Positions 1 through 12,372 of a DNA stretch of 64,000 bases are shown piece after piece; the first letter of the stretch is position 1, and every line of letters starts with the position of its first letter. The notes below the pieces were generated by a model. It had not been told where the DNA came from and did not search any database. It worked only from the letters and a program-made list of their open reading frames with translations. This stretch comes from Antitrichia curtipendula (taxonomy: Eukaryota > Streptophyta > Bryopsida > Hypnales > Leucodontaceae). The position numbers and the translations under genes are program-made. The DNA is taken from assembly GCA_951230915.1 (NCBI GenBank), contig OX579635.1, positions 15,748,001-15,812,000 of the forward strand, read 5' to 3'.

Positions 1-916
1 AATTTTTTTAATGAAAATCACACGCTTGTTGTAAATTTAAAATGCCAATAATTTGGCATTAAGCAACTGGCATTGCTCGTTGTCTGGATTAGGCTTTGAA
101 AGGATGTTTGCAACGTCTAACAATTCCTCAACTGACCGAGTGCAGGAAGTTGCCATTGCTGGCATGGGACCCCTCTCAGAGCTTCGGGATTACACATGGT
201 TCCGACGTAGAACTTATTGGTTAAGATACTGATTTAAAACGTTCAAACACATTCGGAAGTTAATTTCAAACCAACTTTATCAGCCTCATTCTAAGCAAAC
301 AAGACAGAGATTCAACAGTTTGTAGACTTTTGTAATCGTCAACTCTTCCAAAATTAAAAGTCACAAAATTGCTTCAAGAGTGATTGCGTCTTGTGCCAAA
401 ATTTACAGGGGTTAATGCAAAGGTACGACAAGCTACTATATCGCTCATTGTTAATAGACAACGGATGCCGTGGATTTTTTTTCTCTCAAATGCTTTGCAG
501 AGCCACAGGTCGCTTCTCAAGATTTCAACACACCTTCCCAGAAGAAAGGAGGCTCTGTACGCTTGTGGATGAACTACACCGACATAAAGCAGTAAGTTAA
601 CACCCTCAATTCTCACTCAGGTAGAAAAGGATCATAACTGAGAACATAAGGATGCTGGGCCGCAGATTTCTAAAACTCGAAAGTTGAGATTTAAATAGAT
701 ACAGTTTCAAGTTTCTCTTACATGAAATCAGAATTTCAATATGAATGCCACTGTAATAGCATCCACTATTGAGTACTACTTCACTCCAAAGCCATTTCTC
801 AAACAAACGAACGAACGAACTATCATTTAATATCTACAATTACAGCAGGAAAGCTACAATACATAGTAAATGATTGTGGAATCTATGATCCAGTTTTCAC
901 ACATTTGGGTTGAAGC
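1..916. other. 3' flank of the Nod19-like gene, no gene seen
   Basis: AT-rich sequence downstream of the minus-strand Nod19-like gene. It probably includes that gene's 3' untranslated region near 700-916. The short open frames on both strands show no recognisable domain, and no splice-consistent model was found. Confidence 0.5.
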
Positions 917-3277
917 TTAGTTCAAGATCTTCCGGTTGCCAGTAGCCGCAGCAGGAGAGGCAATTTTCGCCTCCGCCACTTTCATGAAGCCAACGCCCAT
1001 GACGCCAGTGTGAGGACCATTGACTTTGGAATATCTCACTTGGAACCGGAGCTTCTCGCCCTTCCTGATCTTGCCCGAACCATTTTTATTCAAGTAAGGG
1101 TTGCAGTGGCGGATTCCAACAACGTAACCCTCGTTCCCTGCGGCAGTGAAAATCAAACCAAGCAACAAATGCATTGATTTAGCCAAATACTCAGCCTGTA
1201 AAGACTTATAACACGCAGTCTCAACTGTAAACCCACACGACCAACTTCTTGTGGTTTAAGAGTTTATAAATACAATTTCCTCCTGAATTCTCTTGTTAAG
1301 TTGGACTTCGGCCAATTGAGTGAAACTATTCATTACAAAATCTAGAACAACACACGGACATCATTCTACAGAAGCGCGGCATTGGTGCGGATTCATCAGT
1401 AGAAGCAAACTGACCTGAAGTGTTGGCTTCATGACCATAAATGGGAGACGAGTCACAGATGAGGCGTCCATCCTCGCCCCACACAGTAGACCCCAGGCTG
1501 TACGTATGCAAGTGAGACACAACGTAGACGACGTCGCCCCCATGCTCGGCCTCTACGACCGTTTCACGAACATCCACGCACTCCGGTTTGTGGAAGTCTT
1601 CGGGCTTGCAGTGACCTTCGACAGTGTATTCGACGGTATTCGAGTTGTCTCCCAGGACGTCCAATCCCAAGTGTTGAAGTGGAACCACGCTCTCATCGAA
1701 GTGGACGTATGTCCACGTATACTGGCACAAAAGCAAATTGACAGTAGGTTCAAAAGGACTGCGGGTTTGAAGTTTGAACATCATGTGTGCTGAAGTACTT
1801 CCCAGATATTGATTGGCAAAGCTCACATTGAATTGGATGCTACAGTAATTATAAACGAGAGTTATGATAGATGGATTCAAGCAACGATTTGACGGTTGTT
1901 TGTGGGCTGTTGTGTTTTACCTTCAAGTGAACCGTTCGTTTCAGTGATGCATTACTGTCTTTGACTGAGCAGCGAGCTCCGTCCGGGCAACACTTCATGC
2001 CTCCCAAGTACCCTTCTGGTAAATTGCTGTGGATTCCGCCATTGAACAAATCACATCTGCACCAACAATCAGGAAATTAGAATAAAGCCTCGTATTCAAA
2101 TTCAAACCAGAGCTTTCGAAAATCAATCAATCCTCAGGACTCCAGTTTCAAGACTCCTATGGATTTCACAGTCATGCTTTCGAAAATTAATTAAAATATT
2201 TTCAAAACTCAGGACTTCCAGTATCTAGACTCCAAGGCTTCATATGATCAAATTCACACCAATGCTTTCAAAATTCAACTCGCAGGACGTCAGTTTCAAG
2301 ATTCCAAGGCTTCATACTTTATGTATGAAGTTCACAGCAATACTTTCAAAATTAAATTCCTAGGATTTCAGTGTCAAGTTCTCAAGGCTTCACATCAAAT
2401 TCAAAACCAGTGCTTCCGTGTCAAGATCCCAAGGCTTCACATCGAATTCACAGCAGTGCTTTTCAATCTCACTCAACTAATTCGCAGGGCTCCAGTTTCA
2501 TTACAAGCAGACAACAACCGTAACCAAGATCCAGAACACTGACCGGCATTCGTAGCACCCCAGCTTATGAACCGCTCCCCGCATGTCCACGCTGTGGACA
2601 TTGAGCACCCACTGACTCCCCCCACCACACTCCAACCCATACGGCGCCGGCATTTCGAAGTTAAGCCCGCGCGTCTCGCCGCCCATCGCCCACGCCTGCT
2701 TCAGCTCACGCCCCACGCCGTCCCACGGCTTCCGGTGGTACACATGCGGCGGACTCGTCGTCACCTGCACAATTCCACATTCCATATTAACTCCACAAAA
2801 TTCCCCATCACAACCAAAACCCAAAAACTTTCGAACCCCTGAAAAGGCTAGGAACCCAAACCTTGAAATTAGCATTCCAAACGAAATTCATATAATTTTT
2901 TTGAAAAGAACCCCCCCGAATCGACTACTGACCTGGTCCACAATCTCCTTCCCGACGAGCTTCGCACTCCCTGCGGGAATGGCGTACTCCAGCATGCTGT
3001 AGTGGTGGAGGTACACGTCCGACTGGAGCACCGGTGTGCCATCATCGTAAACAAGCTCCGCTTGAAAGTTGACAGTGGCGAATCGACCAGTTGCAGGGGC
3101 AGCGACGTCGAAGAACTTGTTCTTCACGTCGCCGGGACGGAGAGAGATGGCGGGGGACAGGAATGTGGAAGTGTGCTCTGTACGAGGACTGGAGCAAGGC
3201 TTCCTTGCTGATGAAACTGGAGTTGCGAGCAGCACCATGAGCAGCAGCACCAGCGTCTTGTTACTGCGAGTCTCCAT
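917..3277 (-). CDS. Nod19-like (stress up-regulated Nod19 family) protein, five exons
   Basis: Model: complement of 917-1137, 1415-1721, 1921-2056, 2544-2764 and 2933-3277, giving 409 residues with the frame kept across four GT-AG introns. Residues 1-24 begin METRSNKTLVLLLMVLLATP, a clear signal peptide, so the protein is probably secreted. Family landmarks in order are LRPGDV, a VNFQAELVYDDGTPVLQSDV block, YLHHYSML, YECRCDLFNGG, CCPDGARC, YTWTYVHFDESVVPLQ, the GGDVVYVVSHLHTYSLGS histidine motif, GEDGRLIC, and the C-terminal GPHTGVMG. The usual family length is about 400 residues, so this looks complete. The start was chosen as the methionine just before the hydrophobic segment, because the upstream in-frame methionine would bury the signal peptide. 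Biochemical function is unknown; the family was named from nodulin and stress-induced plant transcripts. The exact boundary of exon 4 is inferred from homology (LK joining YTWTY). Confidence 0.88.
2090..2480. repeat. degenerate tandem minisatellite inside Nod19 intron 2
   Basis: The intron carries about five diverged copies of a roughly 70-80 base unit. Recognisable phrases are TTCAAGACTCCAAGGCTTCA, then AATTCACAGCA(A/G)TGCTTTC, then an AAATT(A/C)A...CTCAGGA phrase. Copies start near 2140, 2225, 2300, 2375 and 2425. The array lies entirely between the splice sites at 2057 and 2543, so it lengthens the intron without touching the coding sequence. Confidence 0.6.
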
Positions 3278-3660
3278 CTCGCACAAGACAGTGGATCCGA
3301 TCGATCGATCGATTATCGGCGCCGCGGCTACTTGCTCATCGATCACTGGGAAGCGCGAAGGCCTGTGATCGGATTCTATAGTTCTCTGCGTTTCGCACTT
3401 GTTGCTAAATTTAGTGACCATACATTGAACCTGATGCATGAATTCGAGAAGACCGAGCTTGCCGGCTTTCTTCATGAAGGATCACGATACTGTAACTTAA
3501 CTTACTTGCTTTTTTTATCACTGCCGTGAAGGAGATTCTGATCCGGATATAGAGGGAGTAGCATTCTGAACAAAAATGGAAATGGGTGGGCTTCCGAGAA
3601 ACAGGACGGGTAATTTAGAGGGAGGGATGCCGTTCCTCCGGTCACTAGACTGTGCTCCAA
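3278..3660. promoter_or_regulatory. upstream region of the Nod19-like gene
   Basis: This holds the presumed 5' untranslated region and promoter of the minus-strand Nod19-like gene, including a GATC-rich stretch at 3296-3315 (GATCCGATCGATCGATCGAT). No convincing TATA box is seen on the minus strand. The span ends at a TA-flanked MITE. Confidence 0.35.
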
Positions 3661-3663
3661 CTA

Positions 3664-3989
3664 CGGTAGGAGGTTCTAAAACCACAGAAGCTCTAAAACC
3701 GTCCACCTCCTGAAATGTTCACTATTTGTACATGTTACTTTTGGGTAGCCTTCATTGATGTATAAATGGTATACATTTTAGGAAGTGGGAGGTTGTAGAG
3801 CCCTATGCCAATTCAACTTCAAAATTTCATAACTAATTCCACAAAGCTCCAAAAAAATATGAAACAACTTGGGTTAAATGTTGATTCCTCTTGTCTTTCA
3901 AGGAAAATGTACTGAAATATTTCAAGAAGGTTCACCTCCCCCAAGTTCAATTCCAACCCTTAGGTGGGTGCTTTATGGACCTACTACCT
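3664..3989. mobile_element. TA-flanked MITE (CGGTAGGAGG...CCTACTACCT ends)
   Basis: A non-coding element of 326 bp. The left end CGGTAGGAGGTTCTAAAA and the right end, read as its complement, AGGTAGTAGGTCCATAAA, form imperfect terminal inverted repeats. TA dinucleotides sit on both sides (3662-3663 and 3990-3991). The ends resemble those of the MITE at 9207-9364. Confidence 0.55.
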
Positions 3990-4024
3990 TAGATGTGAGA
4001 GTAGAATAAGAGAGGCAAACCCAT

Positions 4025-4205
4025 ACCTGATCAACCTTCCATTCTAGCAATGTAGGTTGTTCTCTTTCCCCTTGCAGGAAGTAATTAGCAGTGCTAAATT
4101 ATGGCACAATTGTGGTGCTTTATAATTGGCTACAAGACTCTCTACATTGCAACTAGCCTTTGGTTGGAAATAGGAAGGTCTATATAACTGGTACAAGTCA
4201 AACAA
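4025..4205. repeat. dispersed repeat, inverted copy near 50405-50605
   Basis: Phrases such as TGATCAACCTTCCATTCTAG, AATGTAGGTTGTTCTCTTTC and AAGTAATTAGCAGTGCTAAA recur in reverse orientation around 50405-50605. Those copies read AGAAAGAGAGCAACCTACAT and TTTAGCATTGCTCATTACTT. No coding capacity or clear ends are seen. Confidence 0.5.
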
Positions 4206-4922
4206 AATCTTCTGGAAAAAAAATTCACAGTAATCATGTTTTTGAGGAATTAAAAATTTGGAAAGTTTTAGAAACCTTCTTAATTTTGTTTCTACACACG
4301 GGAAAAAAATTTCCACTAAAGAAATCCACCCTGTAGATACATGTAATTGCTTAAGTGCTCAGAAATGGGTTACCTCCCTTATAGAGAGGAGAAACCAAAG
4401 TGGAAAACCATGCGGGAAATTAAGTTTTTGCTTAAATATTTTCTTACAACTCGAAGGTGGCCACATTTTTTGGAAATTTAAAAATATTTTGAGATTTTTT
4501 AATTGAAGAAATAAATTGTAACTAAGACAAAAATGAGGTACAAAAGCAAACCTTCAATTATAAATTTTGTCTTAGTAGAATTTAAAATTATAAAATATGA
4601 GGTACAAAAGCAAACCTTCAATTATATGTGCACAAAAATGCACATTGTGTAAAAAGACTTTGAATCCCAATGAAGAAACCAAATACAAAGTTTGCAAAAC
4701 ACAACAACCATCAATCTAATGGAAGAAAAATGTTGCAACCATCTCTAAGGATGTCTATTGATTTAAAATAAGATTTTCACAAAAGAGACTTGAACTTGTA
4801 ACACCAAAATTTCAACAATCAATTTATTTTATTTTTAAATAATATTTTTTTCAAAAGTAGATGCCTTTAAAAATATCCCCAATGCCAAATAATACCCAAG
4901 AAGACTTGGAACCAACACTCAA
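4206..4922. other. AT-rich spacer, no gene seen
   Basis: Low-complexity AT-rich sequence. The phrase ATGAGGTACAAAAGCAAACC occurs twice (near 4532 and 4597), making a short local direct duplication of about 65 bp spacing. Nothing else is recognisable. Confidence 0.5.
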
Positions 4923-5477
4923 GGGGTGCACTTAGTTCTACTACAACAAATCACATGCAAACAAGTGGTTTCTAATAAACTATAATTTCAACCTAAAATT
5001 TTGAGCATTGTTCAATAATAACTATAGGTTTCTATTGCCCAAATTTCCAACTCAGATAAAATATGAAATGATTTCTAGAAGAGATTAAAAATGAACTTAA
5101 ATGACATGTTTTTCAACTCAAATAATTATAGAGAACACATTTAGATGACCATTGAATCAATATTCAACTCAAAATGAGCTTTCAATAGAGATTTATTTTA
5201 AGGAATTTTTTGTTCATTTTGTAGACTATTTTTTCTTATATAATATAGGGGTGTGAAAGTTATTTTTCAGTTCTACAGTGTATATTTTTACATCAAAAAT
5301 TTGTAACTAATTATTATCAACAAATAAAAATATCAATAATTCAAAATATAAACTTTCAAAGTAGGAAGATCTATTCATATTTTTCTTTTCTTTTATTTGT
5401 TTAAGATTCAAAAAATATATAGGGGTCCAAGGTTTTGTTTATACGTGGTTTCTAATGGATACTCTAAGTGAAACCCC
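4923..5477. mobile_element. dispersed 555-bp repeat with inverted ends, copy 1
   Basis: It starts GGGGTGCACTTAGTTCTACT and ends TCTAAGTGAAACCCC, so the ends are imperfect inverted repeats (GGGG...CACTTAG against CTAAGTG...CCCC). A second copy of nearly the same length lies at 60829-61381 with the same internal sequence, for example AATAAACTATAATTTCAACC. There is no coding capacity and no clear target duplication. It is probably a MITE-type element of undetermined superfamily. Confidence 0.6.
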
Positions 5478-6231
5478 TGAGAACCAACAACAATTTTCTA
5501 AAACTAAATTTAAACAATTAATATATTTAACTCAATGATAATCTGTTGTTGGATCACAAGCTTCTAATTTTTTTTCTATATTAACAAAGTCCCTATAAGG
5601 CTTGGAATCCTTCAATATTTATTCTAAAAATAAAAATACCAAATTTTAAAATACTTAAAAACTTGTTGTAGGAATCCAGGCCTACTGGGAGCCTATCAAG
5701 ACCAACATGGTTCCTATGGGGCCCAAAGTGCTAAAATTGTTATTGAAAAAAAAAAAAAAAAAAAAAAAAAATTACATATATTTTTGTAAATTATAGATGC
5801 AATCTACACGAAGTAGGATATTGTATGAGTCTTTGGCAACAAGTATGACTTTCATGAGTAATACTTAGATTTATTTATTCTTAAATGTTTTTTATTTTTT
5901 TAAAACAACACTTACACTTTCTTAAAGGGAAACTCTCATTAACATTCTTCCTAGCAAACGTGTTGGTACATATTCTTCCAACATTCATACCCTGAATGCA
6001 ACTTGGGATGTTTTAAAGATTGTTGTGTTATGGCAAATTTGGTGTACTAGATGCAGATTATTCATCATTGGTGAAACTATCAACTCCATAAGAATATACC
6101 TCTTTGCTTAGAGGGACACATTTTATGTAAAAATAGTTTAGAAAAATTACATTCTTAGCTTCATTGATAAATGTGGTGTAGATCATCGTGTCATTGATTA
6201 TTGAAATTGATTTAGTAATATTTGGTGCTCA
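5478..6231. other. AT-rich spacer with a poly(A) run
   Basis: No gene seen. A homopolymer run of about 25 A lies at 5746-5770, after slightly GC-richer sequence (5675-5730). It could be a retroposed insert tail, but no matching target duplication or pol III boxes were found. Confidence 0.4.
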
Positions 6232-6234
6232 AAT

Positions 6235-7555
6235 CACTATAAGAAAACAAGGGGTTTTGCAACTACATTGTGTAACTCATTTTGTAGTTGCATAGGTCGT
6301 TTGCAACTAGGTGATAATTTGGAGCCTGCAGTTGCAGTGGACAAGTTGTATGAGTTGCAAAGCAATTGCAAAAAATTCAAAGTTGTTTATCATTTGACAG
6401 TATACTTGAAAGTTCATCGATGAACTTTTCTGACGTGGTTGCTTAGTACGTGAAAGTCATTCGTGTGCAACTTGTTTGCAACTAATGTACAATTGGTTTG
6501 CAATTGGTGTGCAACTAGTTTGTGATTGATATGCAACTAGTTTGTGATTGATGTGCAACTAGTTTGTGTCTTTCTGACTTGTAGATTTGAAATTTGAATT
6601 TCAAAGATTTGTAGATTCTAAATTTCAGATCTATCTTTTATTTTGGATCGCCAAATCTAGAAATATCTTAAACTTTTTAATATTTATAGATTTTTGTAGA
6701 TTATAAAAATCTACAACTTGTAGAAATCTACAAAGTGTAAAAATCTACAAAATATATAAATATTAGAATTTCATTATCAAAATTCATTACACAATACTGC
6801 TATAACTTACAATTCTTATATGTTCAACCTAATGGTATTCTTGACAATTGATGTGGGACAATTAATAAAAGACTTAATAGTAGTTGCATTTTAGTTGTTT
6901 TCTAGTTGCATGCTAGTTTTTTCAAGTTAAAGTCTAGTTGTTTTTAAGTCAAACATTAGTCAAATTGTAATTGCAATGTAATTGTAGTCTAATTGCACTA
7001 TAGCTACAATCCAATTGCAGTCCAATTGCAATCTAGTTGCATTCTAGTTAAATTGCTATCGAATTTAAATTGCTATCAAATTTAAATTACATGCAACTGT
7101 AGATAGACACATTGGACTCTACAGAACGTAAAATTGTCCACATCGACAATTGTGATGAATAATGGATGTAAAGTACCTCACATCAACTCTTCTGTTACAT
7201 TCCCGTATGCGTGTACAGAACGTAAAATTGTCCACATCGACAATTGTGATGAATAATGGATGTAAAGTACCTCACATCAACTCTTCTGTTACATTCCCGT
7301 ATGCGTGTACAGAACGTAAAATTGTCCACATCGACAATTGTGATGAAGATTGGATGTAAAATACCTCACATCAACTCTTTTATTACATTCCCGTATGCGT
7401 AACTATATGTTGCGACTACTTTGCAACTATTTTGCAACTACAGTGTAACTATGTCAAAGTTGGTGCAAATATAGAGGATTGTAGTTGCAGGGTAGTTGCG
7501 TAGGACATGTAGTTGCATTTCAGTCGGTTGTAGCGGACACGTTTTTCTTCTAGTG
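6235..7555. mobile_element. non-autonomous CACTA-like (EnSpm) element with AAT target duplication
   Basis: The left end CACTATAAGAAAAC and the right end GTTTTTCTTCTAGTG form imperfect inverted repeats beginning CACTA. A 3-bp duplication AAT flanks both sides (6232-6234 and 7556-7558), as expected for this superfamily. Both subterminal regions are dense in TTGCAACTA-type motifs and their complements, like the subterminal transposase sites of CACTA elements. No transposase frame is present in its 1.3 kb. A three-copy 94-bp array sits inside it. Confidence 0.75.
7119..7400. repeat. three tandem copies of a 94-bp unit
   Basis: The phrase ACAGAACGTAAAATTGTCCA begins at 7121, 7215 and 7309, exactly 94 bases apart. 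Copies 1 and 2 are almost identical; copy 3 has a few substitutions (GAAGATTGG for GAATAATGG, and TTTTATTAC). Each unit holds the palindrome-like AATTGTCCACATCGACAATT. The array lies near the right end of the CACTA-like element. Confidence 0.9.
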
Positions 7556-7558
7556 AAT

Positions 7559-9204
7559 GCAATGTTATGCACTAGTGGACATTAATCTTATAGGTGGAGA
7601 CTCTCTCTTCCTACCACCAAACTAACAATCCTTTCTAAGGAATTAGACTTAGCTATATTATTTTTTATTCCAAATCCTACCATCCGTTCAAAGAAAACAA
7701 GAACAACAATTACACCTCAAGGCCCTAAAGGTCTTGTAGTAGTTTTAGAAAATCAACTAAAAAACTAATTTACTTAAAGACTTTTGTAAAAAAATGCAAC
7801 TACACTCAGGATCCCATGGGAATAGTATCAACTCCAATGGTATTTCTAAGAAGCCCAAGTATAGTTACAACGCAATTTTTTTTCCCAGAGGTCTCTAGAG
7901 AGCTTGTTAGAGCCAATGCTATCTCCAAGGAACCTCCAATGTAATTGTAATTATATTTAAAAGAAAATTGAAACAAATAAATTGCAGTGTAGTCCCTATG
8001 TAGATATCATCAACACGGATAGGGTCTCTATAGAATCTAAGCTCTTGTTTCAATTCCAAGAATAATAAAAATAAAATATTTAGAGATAAATTTTTAATAA
8101 AAATTTGAAAAAATTTGAATTTTGGAATTGCATTTTAAATCTTTAGGATCCTTTTCAAAAATTTAGTTTAAAAAATATTATCTTAAATTTTTTGGAAAAT
8201 ATTTTGGAGAATTGCAAGCTCCAAGGATACTTACTAAAAAATCATTAACATAGAATTGCAATAAAAGTTAGAGAAATAGGATTATTAAAGTGAAAAAATA
8301 TTGGAGGTTTACAATGATTTAAGGGCACATGTTGATGCCGACTATTGAAAGGATTCTAGAAGGGATATTGTACTTAAAATATTATAGTAAAAGAATTAGT
8401 TTTATTTTATCAATAGTATTTGAAATTTATTAAAGAGATTTGATAATAGTATTTAGTATTGTGTCGGGGTAGTCAACATGCCAAAAAAATGAAATTACTA
8501 ATATTATTATGTTGAATAGAATTTTGGTGGTTGACCACAGTCTGAAGATGCTGTTTAACAGTGAACTTCAATGGAAGAGGACCATGCTTTGGGACTTTAG
8601 GCCGCTAGATTTTGTACGGGGAAAGCGTGACAGGGGAATCGAATCTAGTGGACGCGAGGCGGCTCGTCGCTAACACGAGACTCTTCTTCGAGCGGAGGAG
8701 TTGTTGTGTGTGACCTGCTTGTTGGTTGCCGCGGAGTCCCGAGCCATGCGTCCAATTAACCCTTTCGCTTGATGTCCCGCTTCTCCGCCACTAGCTGACT
8801 AGCTTGGAATCAGTGCCAGTCAACTGGCCTTTCCGGTGCAACTTCTGTCACGTATTCTTTGACACTTTCTTCAAGAAAATCATGCTAAGTATTGATCCCT
8901 TCATTTCATTACAAGCTCTTGACGATCGATTCCATCTTTTGCTGATTGGGGGAGTTATTGTAGCTTTGTATTTCTCATGAATTTACTTTGTGAGGATGTG
9001 TTGTTTTTTTTAGCTTCTGGACGACAAGATCTACATTGGAATTTTAGTTTCACGAGATTCTGATAAGTATTGCAAAAGTTATGCAGGTTTGAAGGAGTCC
9101 TTTGTGTTTTATGTGTCATTACAACTAAAACAGAGCCTTTTAGGTTCTTTTTTCTTTGAATCTTGTGTAGAATGGTTTCAATCTATATAACTGCTATGTA
9201 GATG
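7559..9204. other. spacer with a GC-richer island at 8560-8860
   Basis: Mostly AT-rich sequence with no supported gene. The stretch 8560-8860 is clearly GC-richer than its surroundings (for example GGACGCGAGGCGGCTCGTCG) but has no frame longer than a few dozen codons. It may be a decayed promoter or 5' exon. Confidence 0.4.
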
Positions 9205-9206
9205 TA

Positions 9207-9364
9207 AGGTAGGAGGTCCATAAACTGTCCTTTTAAGTCTACCCACCTCATCAACATTTGACAATAATAGATACTTTAAGGAACATATCACCGTGCATAA
9301 ATTAACACTCATTCTTAAATAGGGGATGCATTTAGAACGTGGTTAGTTTATAGACCTCCTACCT
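9207..9364. mobile_element. TA-flanked MITE, 158 bp
   Basis: The left end AGGTAGGAGGTCCATAAACT and the complement of the right end AGGTAGGAGGTCTATAAACT match at nearly every base, so the inverted repeats are at least 20 bp. TA flanks both sides (9205-9206 and 9365-9366). It is non-coding. The TA duplication suggests the Tc1/mariner group, but no source transposase is in the window. Confidence 0.75.
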
Positions 9365-10705
9365 TAAGTGATGATTGAAACTTAGATTGATTTCAAAGTA
9401 ATGAATGAGGTAAAAATAAAATGAAGGACTTTGTTTTGCAAGAAGTCATGACATCTGGTAGAAAAATAACACTTTAGGTTTATTCCGACTAACTCAATTT
9501 TTTTCATTATTTATTCATTATTTAAGTAAACAAAAAGTTTAGAAGATAAACATGGTTTTCTACAACATTTTGAATGTTGGAAATAACATGATTCAATTCC
9601 ATATTCAAGACATTGACAATTTAGTTTATGTTTTTATCTAATAGCTCTCTATGCTTGATATCTTTTTAAGAACACTGAAAATTTAAAAAAAATTGTTAGA
9701 TTTTATTTTATAGATTCTCAATTTGATTCTCCAACATATTAGAGTTGTCCTAATAGTTATGAAAATTTTCCTCTCTTTAAATCAAATTTTAGAATGCATT
9801 TGAATTTTTATTCAATAATCATAGTTCTTGGAATGGCATCGAGGCATGATCAATTGCATGCAATCTAATGACATTAGGCTATCTTCCTAAAATGAAGTTT
9901 ATGTTCCACCTAAGTGTAAGCGCTTTATCTCCACCCTCAAGATAAATCGAGGAGAACTGGTTTCCATTTGATTTCATTGTCAATCTCTTACAAGTGTCTA
10001 GTGTTGTTCAATTGTGCCTTCCAAGCAACAGACAACCTTGTCTTATTTTCTAATTATTAGAAATATCTAAATGCAAAATCGAACAAAGAAATATCAAAAA
10101 GTAAGTACGGCCAAAATTGCTAAAACTTTGGTTCCTTGAAGACAAACTAAACTAAGCAAATTTTTTAAGTAAGCTAAAAAGTAGAGCATCTAATGCCCTT
10201 TCCGAAAAGTTAAAATACATCTAAAACGGACAATTCTTCAAGAAGTTATCAATGGATGGAGTTTTGCTTCTAACCTAATTTATCAAACTTCATCCGTCAA
10301 TATTGTGTGACTTAATGATCTACCACAACAACTATCTTAATAACTTTTAAAACTTACCATAATAAACTTTCTCCAATAACTTCAAAAATTACCACAAATA
10401 TTTTTTTAGTAATTTTTAAGCTTACCTCAGTAACTTTTTCTAGTAATAATTCTTGTATAATATGTAGTGGGGACTGTTTTGAGAAGAGAAAAAATAGCTA
10501 AATAATTCCAATTTTAAAAATTTATTCTAATGTTAATAGAGCTTTTACAATGAAGAACTAGGGTTGAAACTTCTAATAAAGTTCAATACCTTGTCTAGGA
10601 AAGCCAAATTCTAGTAGTACGTGTTCCACTTTATATTACATAAGGAACATTAAAATCTTGAAAGTGAGAATTTTTTCATTAAAATCTAATTCTACCAACT
10701 ACTTC
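9365..10705. other. AT-rich spacer, no gene seen
   Basis: No frame, splice-consistent model or inverted repeat could be supported. Runs of AATAACTTTT..AATTACCACAA-type phrases near 10320-10440 form a weak local repeat. Confidence 0.45.
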
Positions 10706-10708
10706 TTG

Positions 10709-11804
10709 CACTAGAAGAAAAACATGTCCATCACAATTGGCTAAAATGCAACTAAGTGTCTTATACATCTATCCTGTGACTGTAGCCTCACTATTTGCAC
10801 CAAATTCTTATGTTATTGTTTGCATCATTGCTTTACATCATTAGAATTACATTTTAGTTGCGAAGTAGTTGTAGAATGACATAAATACATTGTTTTAGTT
10901 GCAAAGGAGTCATAGAATGAAGTGTAGGAAAATGAAAATTGTCACAAAGTTCAAATTTAGAATGAATATGAATTATTCTCCATCCAATATTCATCACAGT
11001 TGTTGATGTGAACTAGTCTACACTATATGATGTCCATACTATATGATATCCACCGTGTCGATTTGCAGTTGCAAAAAACAATTAGGAAATGACTAGGAAA
11101 CAACTGCAAGTGTAAAATAACAGTAGTTGTTTATTCAGTTGTTTTGTATTCTTTTGTAGTTGTTTTGTAGTTGTTTAGTAGTTGTTTCCTAGTTGTTTTC
11201 AAATCATTTTCCGATTGTCTTATATCAATCGTCCCATATCAATTGTCAAGAGTACTATTAGGTTGGACATATAAGACTTGTAAGTAGTTGTATCTTTATG
11301 TAATGAATTTTTTTAATAGAATTATAAGATTTCTATAGTTTGTAGATTTTTACATTTTGTAGATTTTGAAATCTACAAATTCTACAAGTCGCAAATGTGC
11401 CTCAAACAAGTTGCAAATGAGTCATAGAAGGATTGCAATGAACTCACAAATGAGTTGCAAACGAGTCACAGACAAATCACAATGAATTCACAAATGAGTT
11501 GCAAACGAGTTATACATTAGTCGCAAATGAATCGCCAATAAATTGCACAACTCACAGTTTGAGTAACCGACCTCGTGTGGCAACAAATACCACATAAGCA
11601 ACCACATCATAAAGCGCATGGATGAAATTCCAAGTAAGTTGTTGAATGAGAAACAATCCCGTTTCGCTTTGCAACTACAATATGACTAGAAAACTTGTCT
11701 ACAACAACTAAGAGCCTCCAGATTTTCACTAGTCGCAAATGTCCGATGCAACCTAAAATCTAGTTGCTCTTTGTAGTTGCAAAAACCCTCATTTTCTTCT
11801 AGTG
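10709..11804. mobile_element. second non-autonomous CACTA-like element
   Basis: It begins CACTAGAAGAAAAACATGTC and ends ATTTTCTTCTAGTG, giving a 13-bp inverted repeat CACTAGAAGAAAA closely matching the right end of the element at 6235-7555. Both subterminal halves carry many TTGCAA/TTGCAACT motifs. The flanking trinucleotides are TTG (left) and GTT (right), which do not match, so the target duplication is degraded or the exact end is off by a base. No transposase is encoded. Confidence 0.68.
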
Positions 11805-12372
11805 GTTTTAGACACTTTTGATGTATAGAAAGTTTCGCAAGATTGACAATATAACTAAAGTTTGCAATGTCCATACATATGTCCATTATACTATTTAATA
11901 CGCAATTGGTAATTTTTGTACTTGGCCATATAAAATTGCACTTACGAACCAAATATATTGTTCAATTTCAACTTTGTCAGGGTGATCAATAAGTTCAATT
12001 TTTGCACCACATAGGCAACTTGAAAACCAATTGACTAAATGTTCTACTAAAGTAGTTAAGTGGTGAATGGTCATGAATACTAATACACAAATCCTAAGTC
12101 ATAAGTAGTTGAATGCAATGAGTGCAATGAAGAAGTTGATAGTTGACATTATTAGAAGGATACTTTTAGAAGATAACTATGAAATAAGAAAATCTAGTAA
12201 TTAAGAAAATCCCCTAAGGGGTCGGATTGTTTCCCCCTTGTTTGAGAAAATTCTCTTATTTTAAGTTCTTACAATGACCTTTGCGTGCCCAAAACTGTTA
12301 CTCCATTGATATAAAACTTATTTCATTTTATTCTTTTCAATGTCTTATTTCCTACTATAGACTAAGTAATTA

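Noticed and set aside
5746..5770. Poly(A) run considered as a retroposon tail
   Set aside because: No target duplication, no parent gene and no pol III promoter boxes found upstream.
7119..7400. Regularly spaced repeats considered as a CRISPR-like array
   Set aside because: The 94-bp units are contiguous with no unique spacers, and the context is a plant CACTA-like element.
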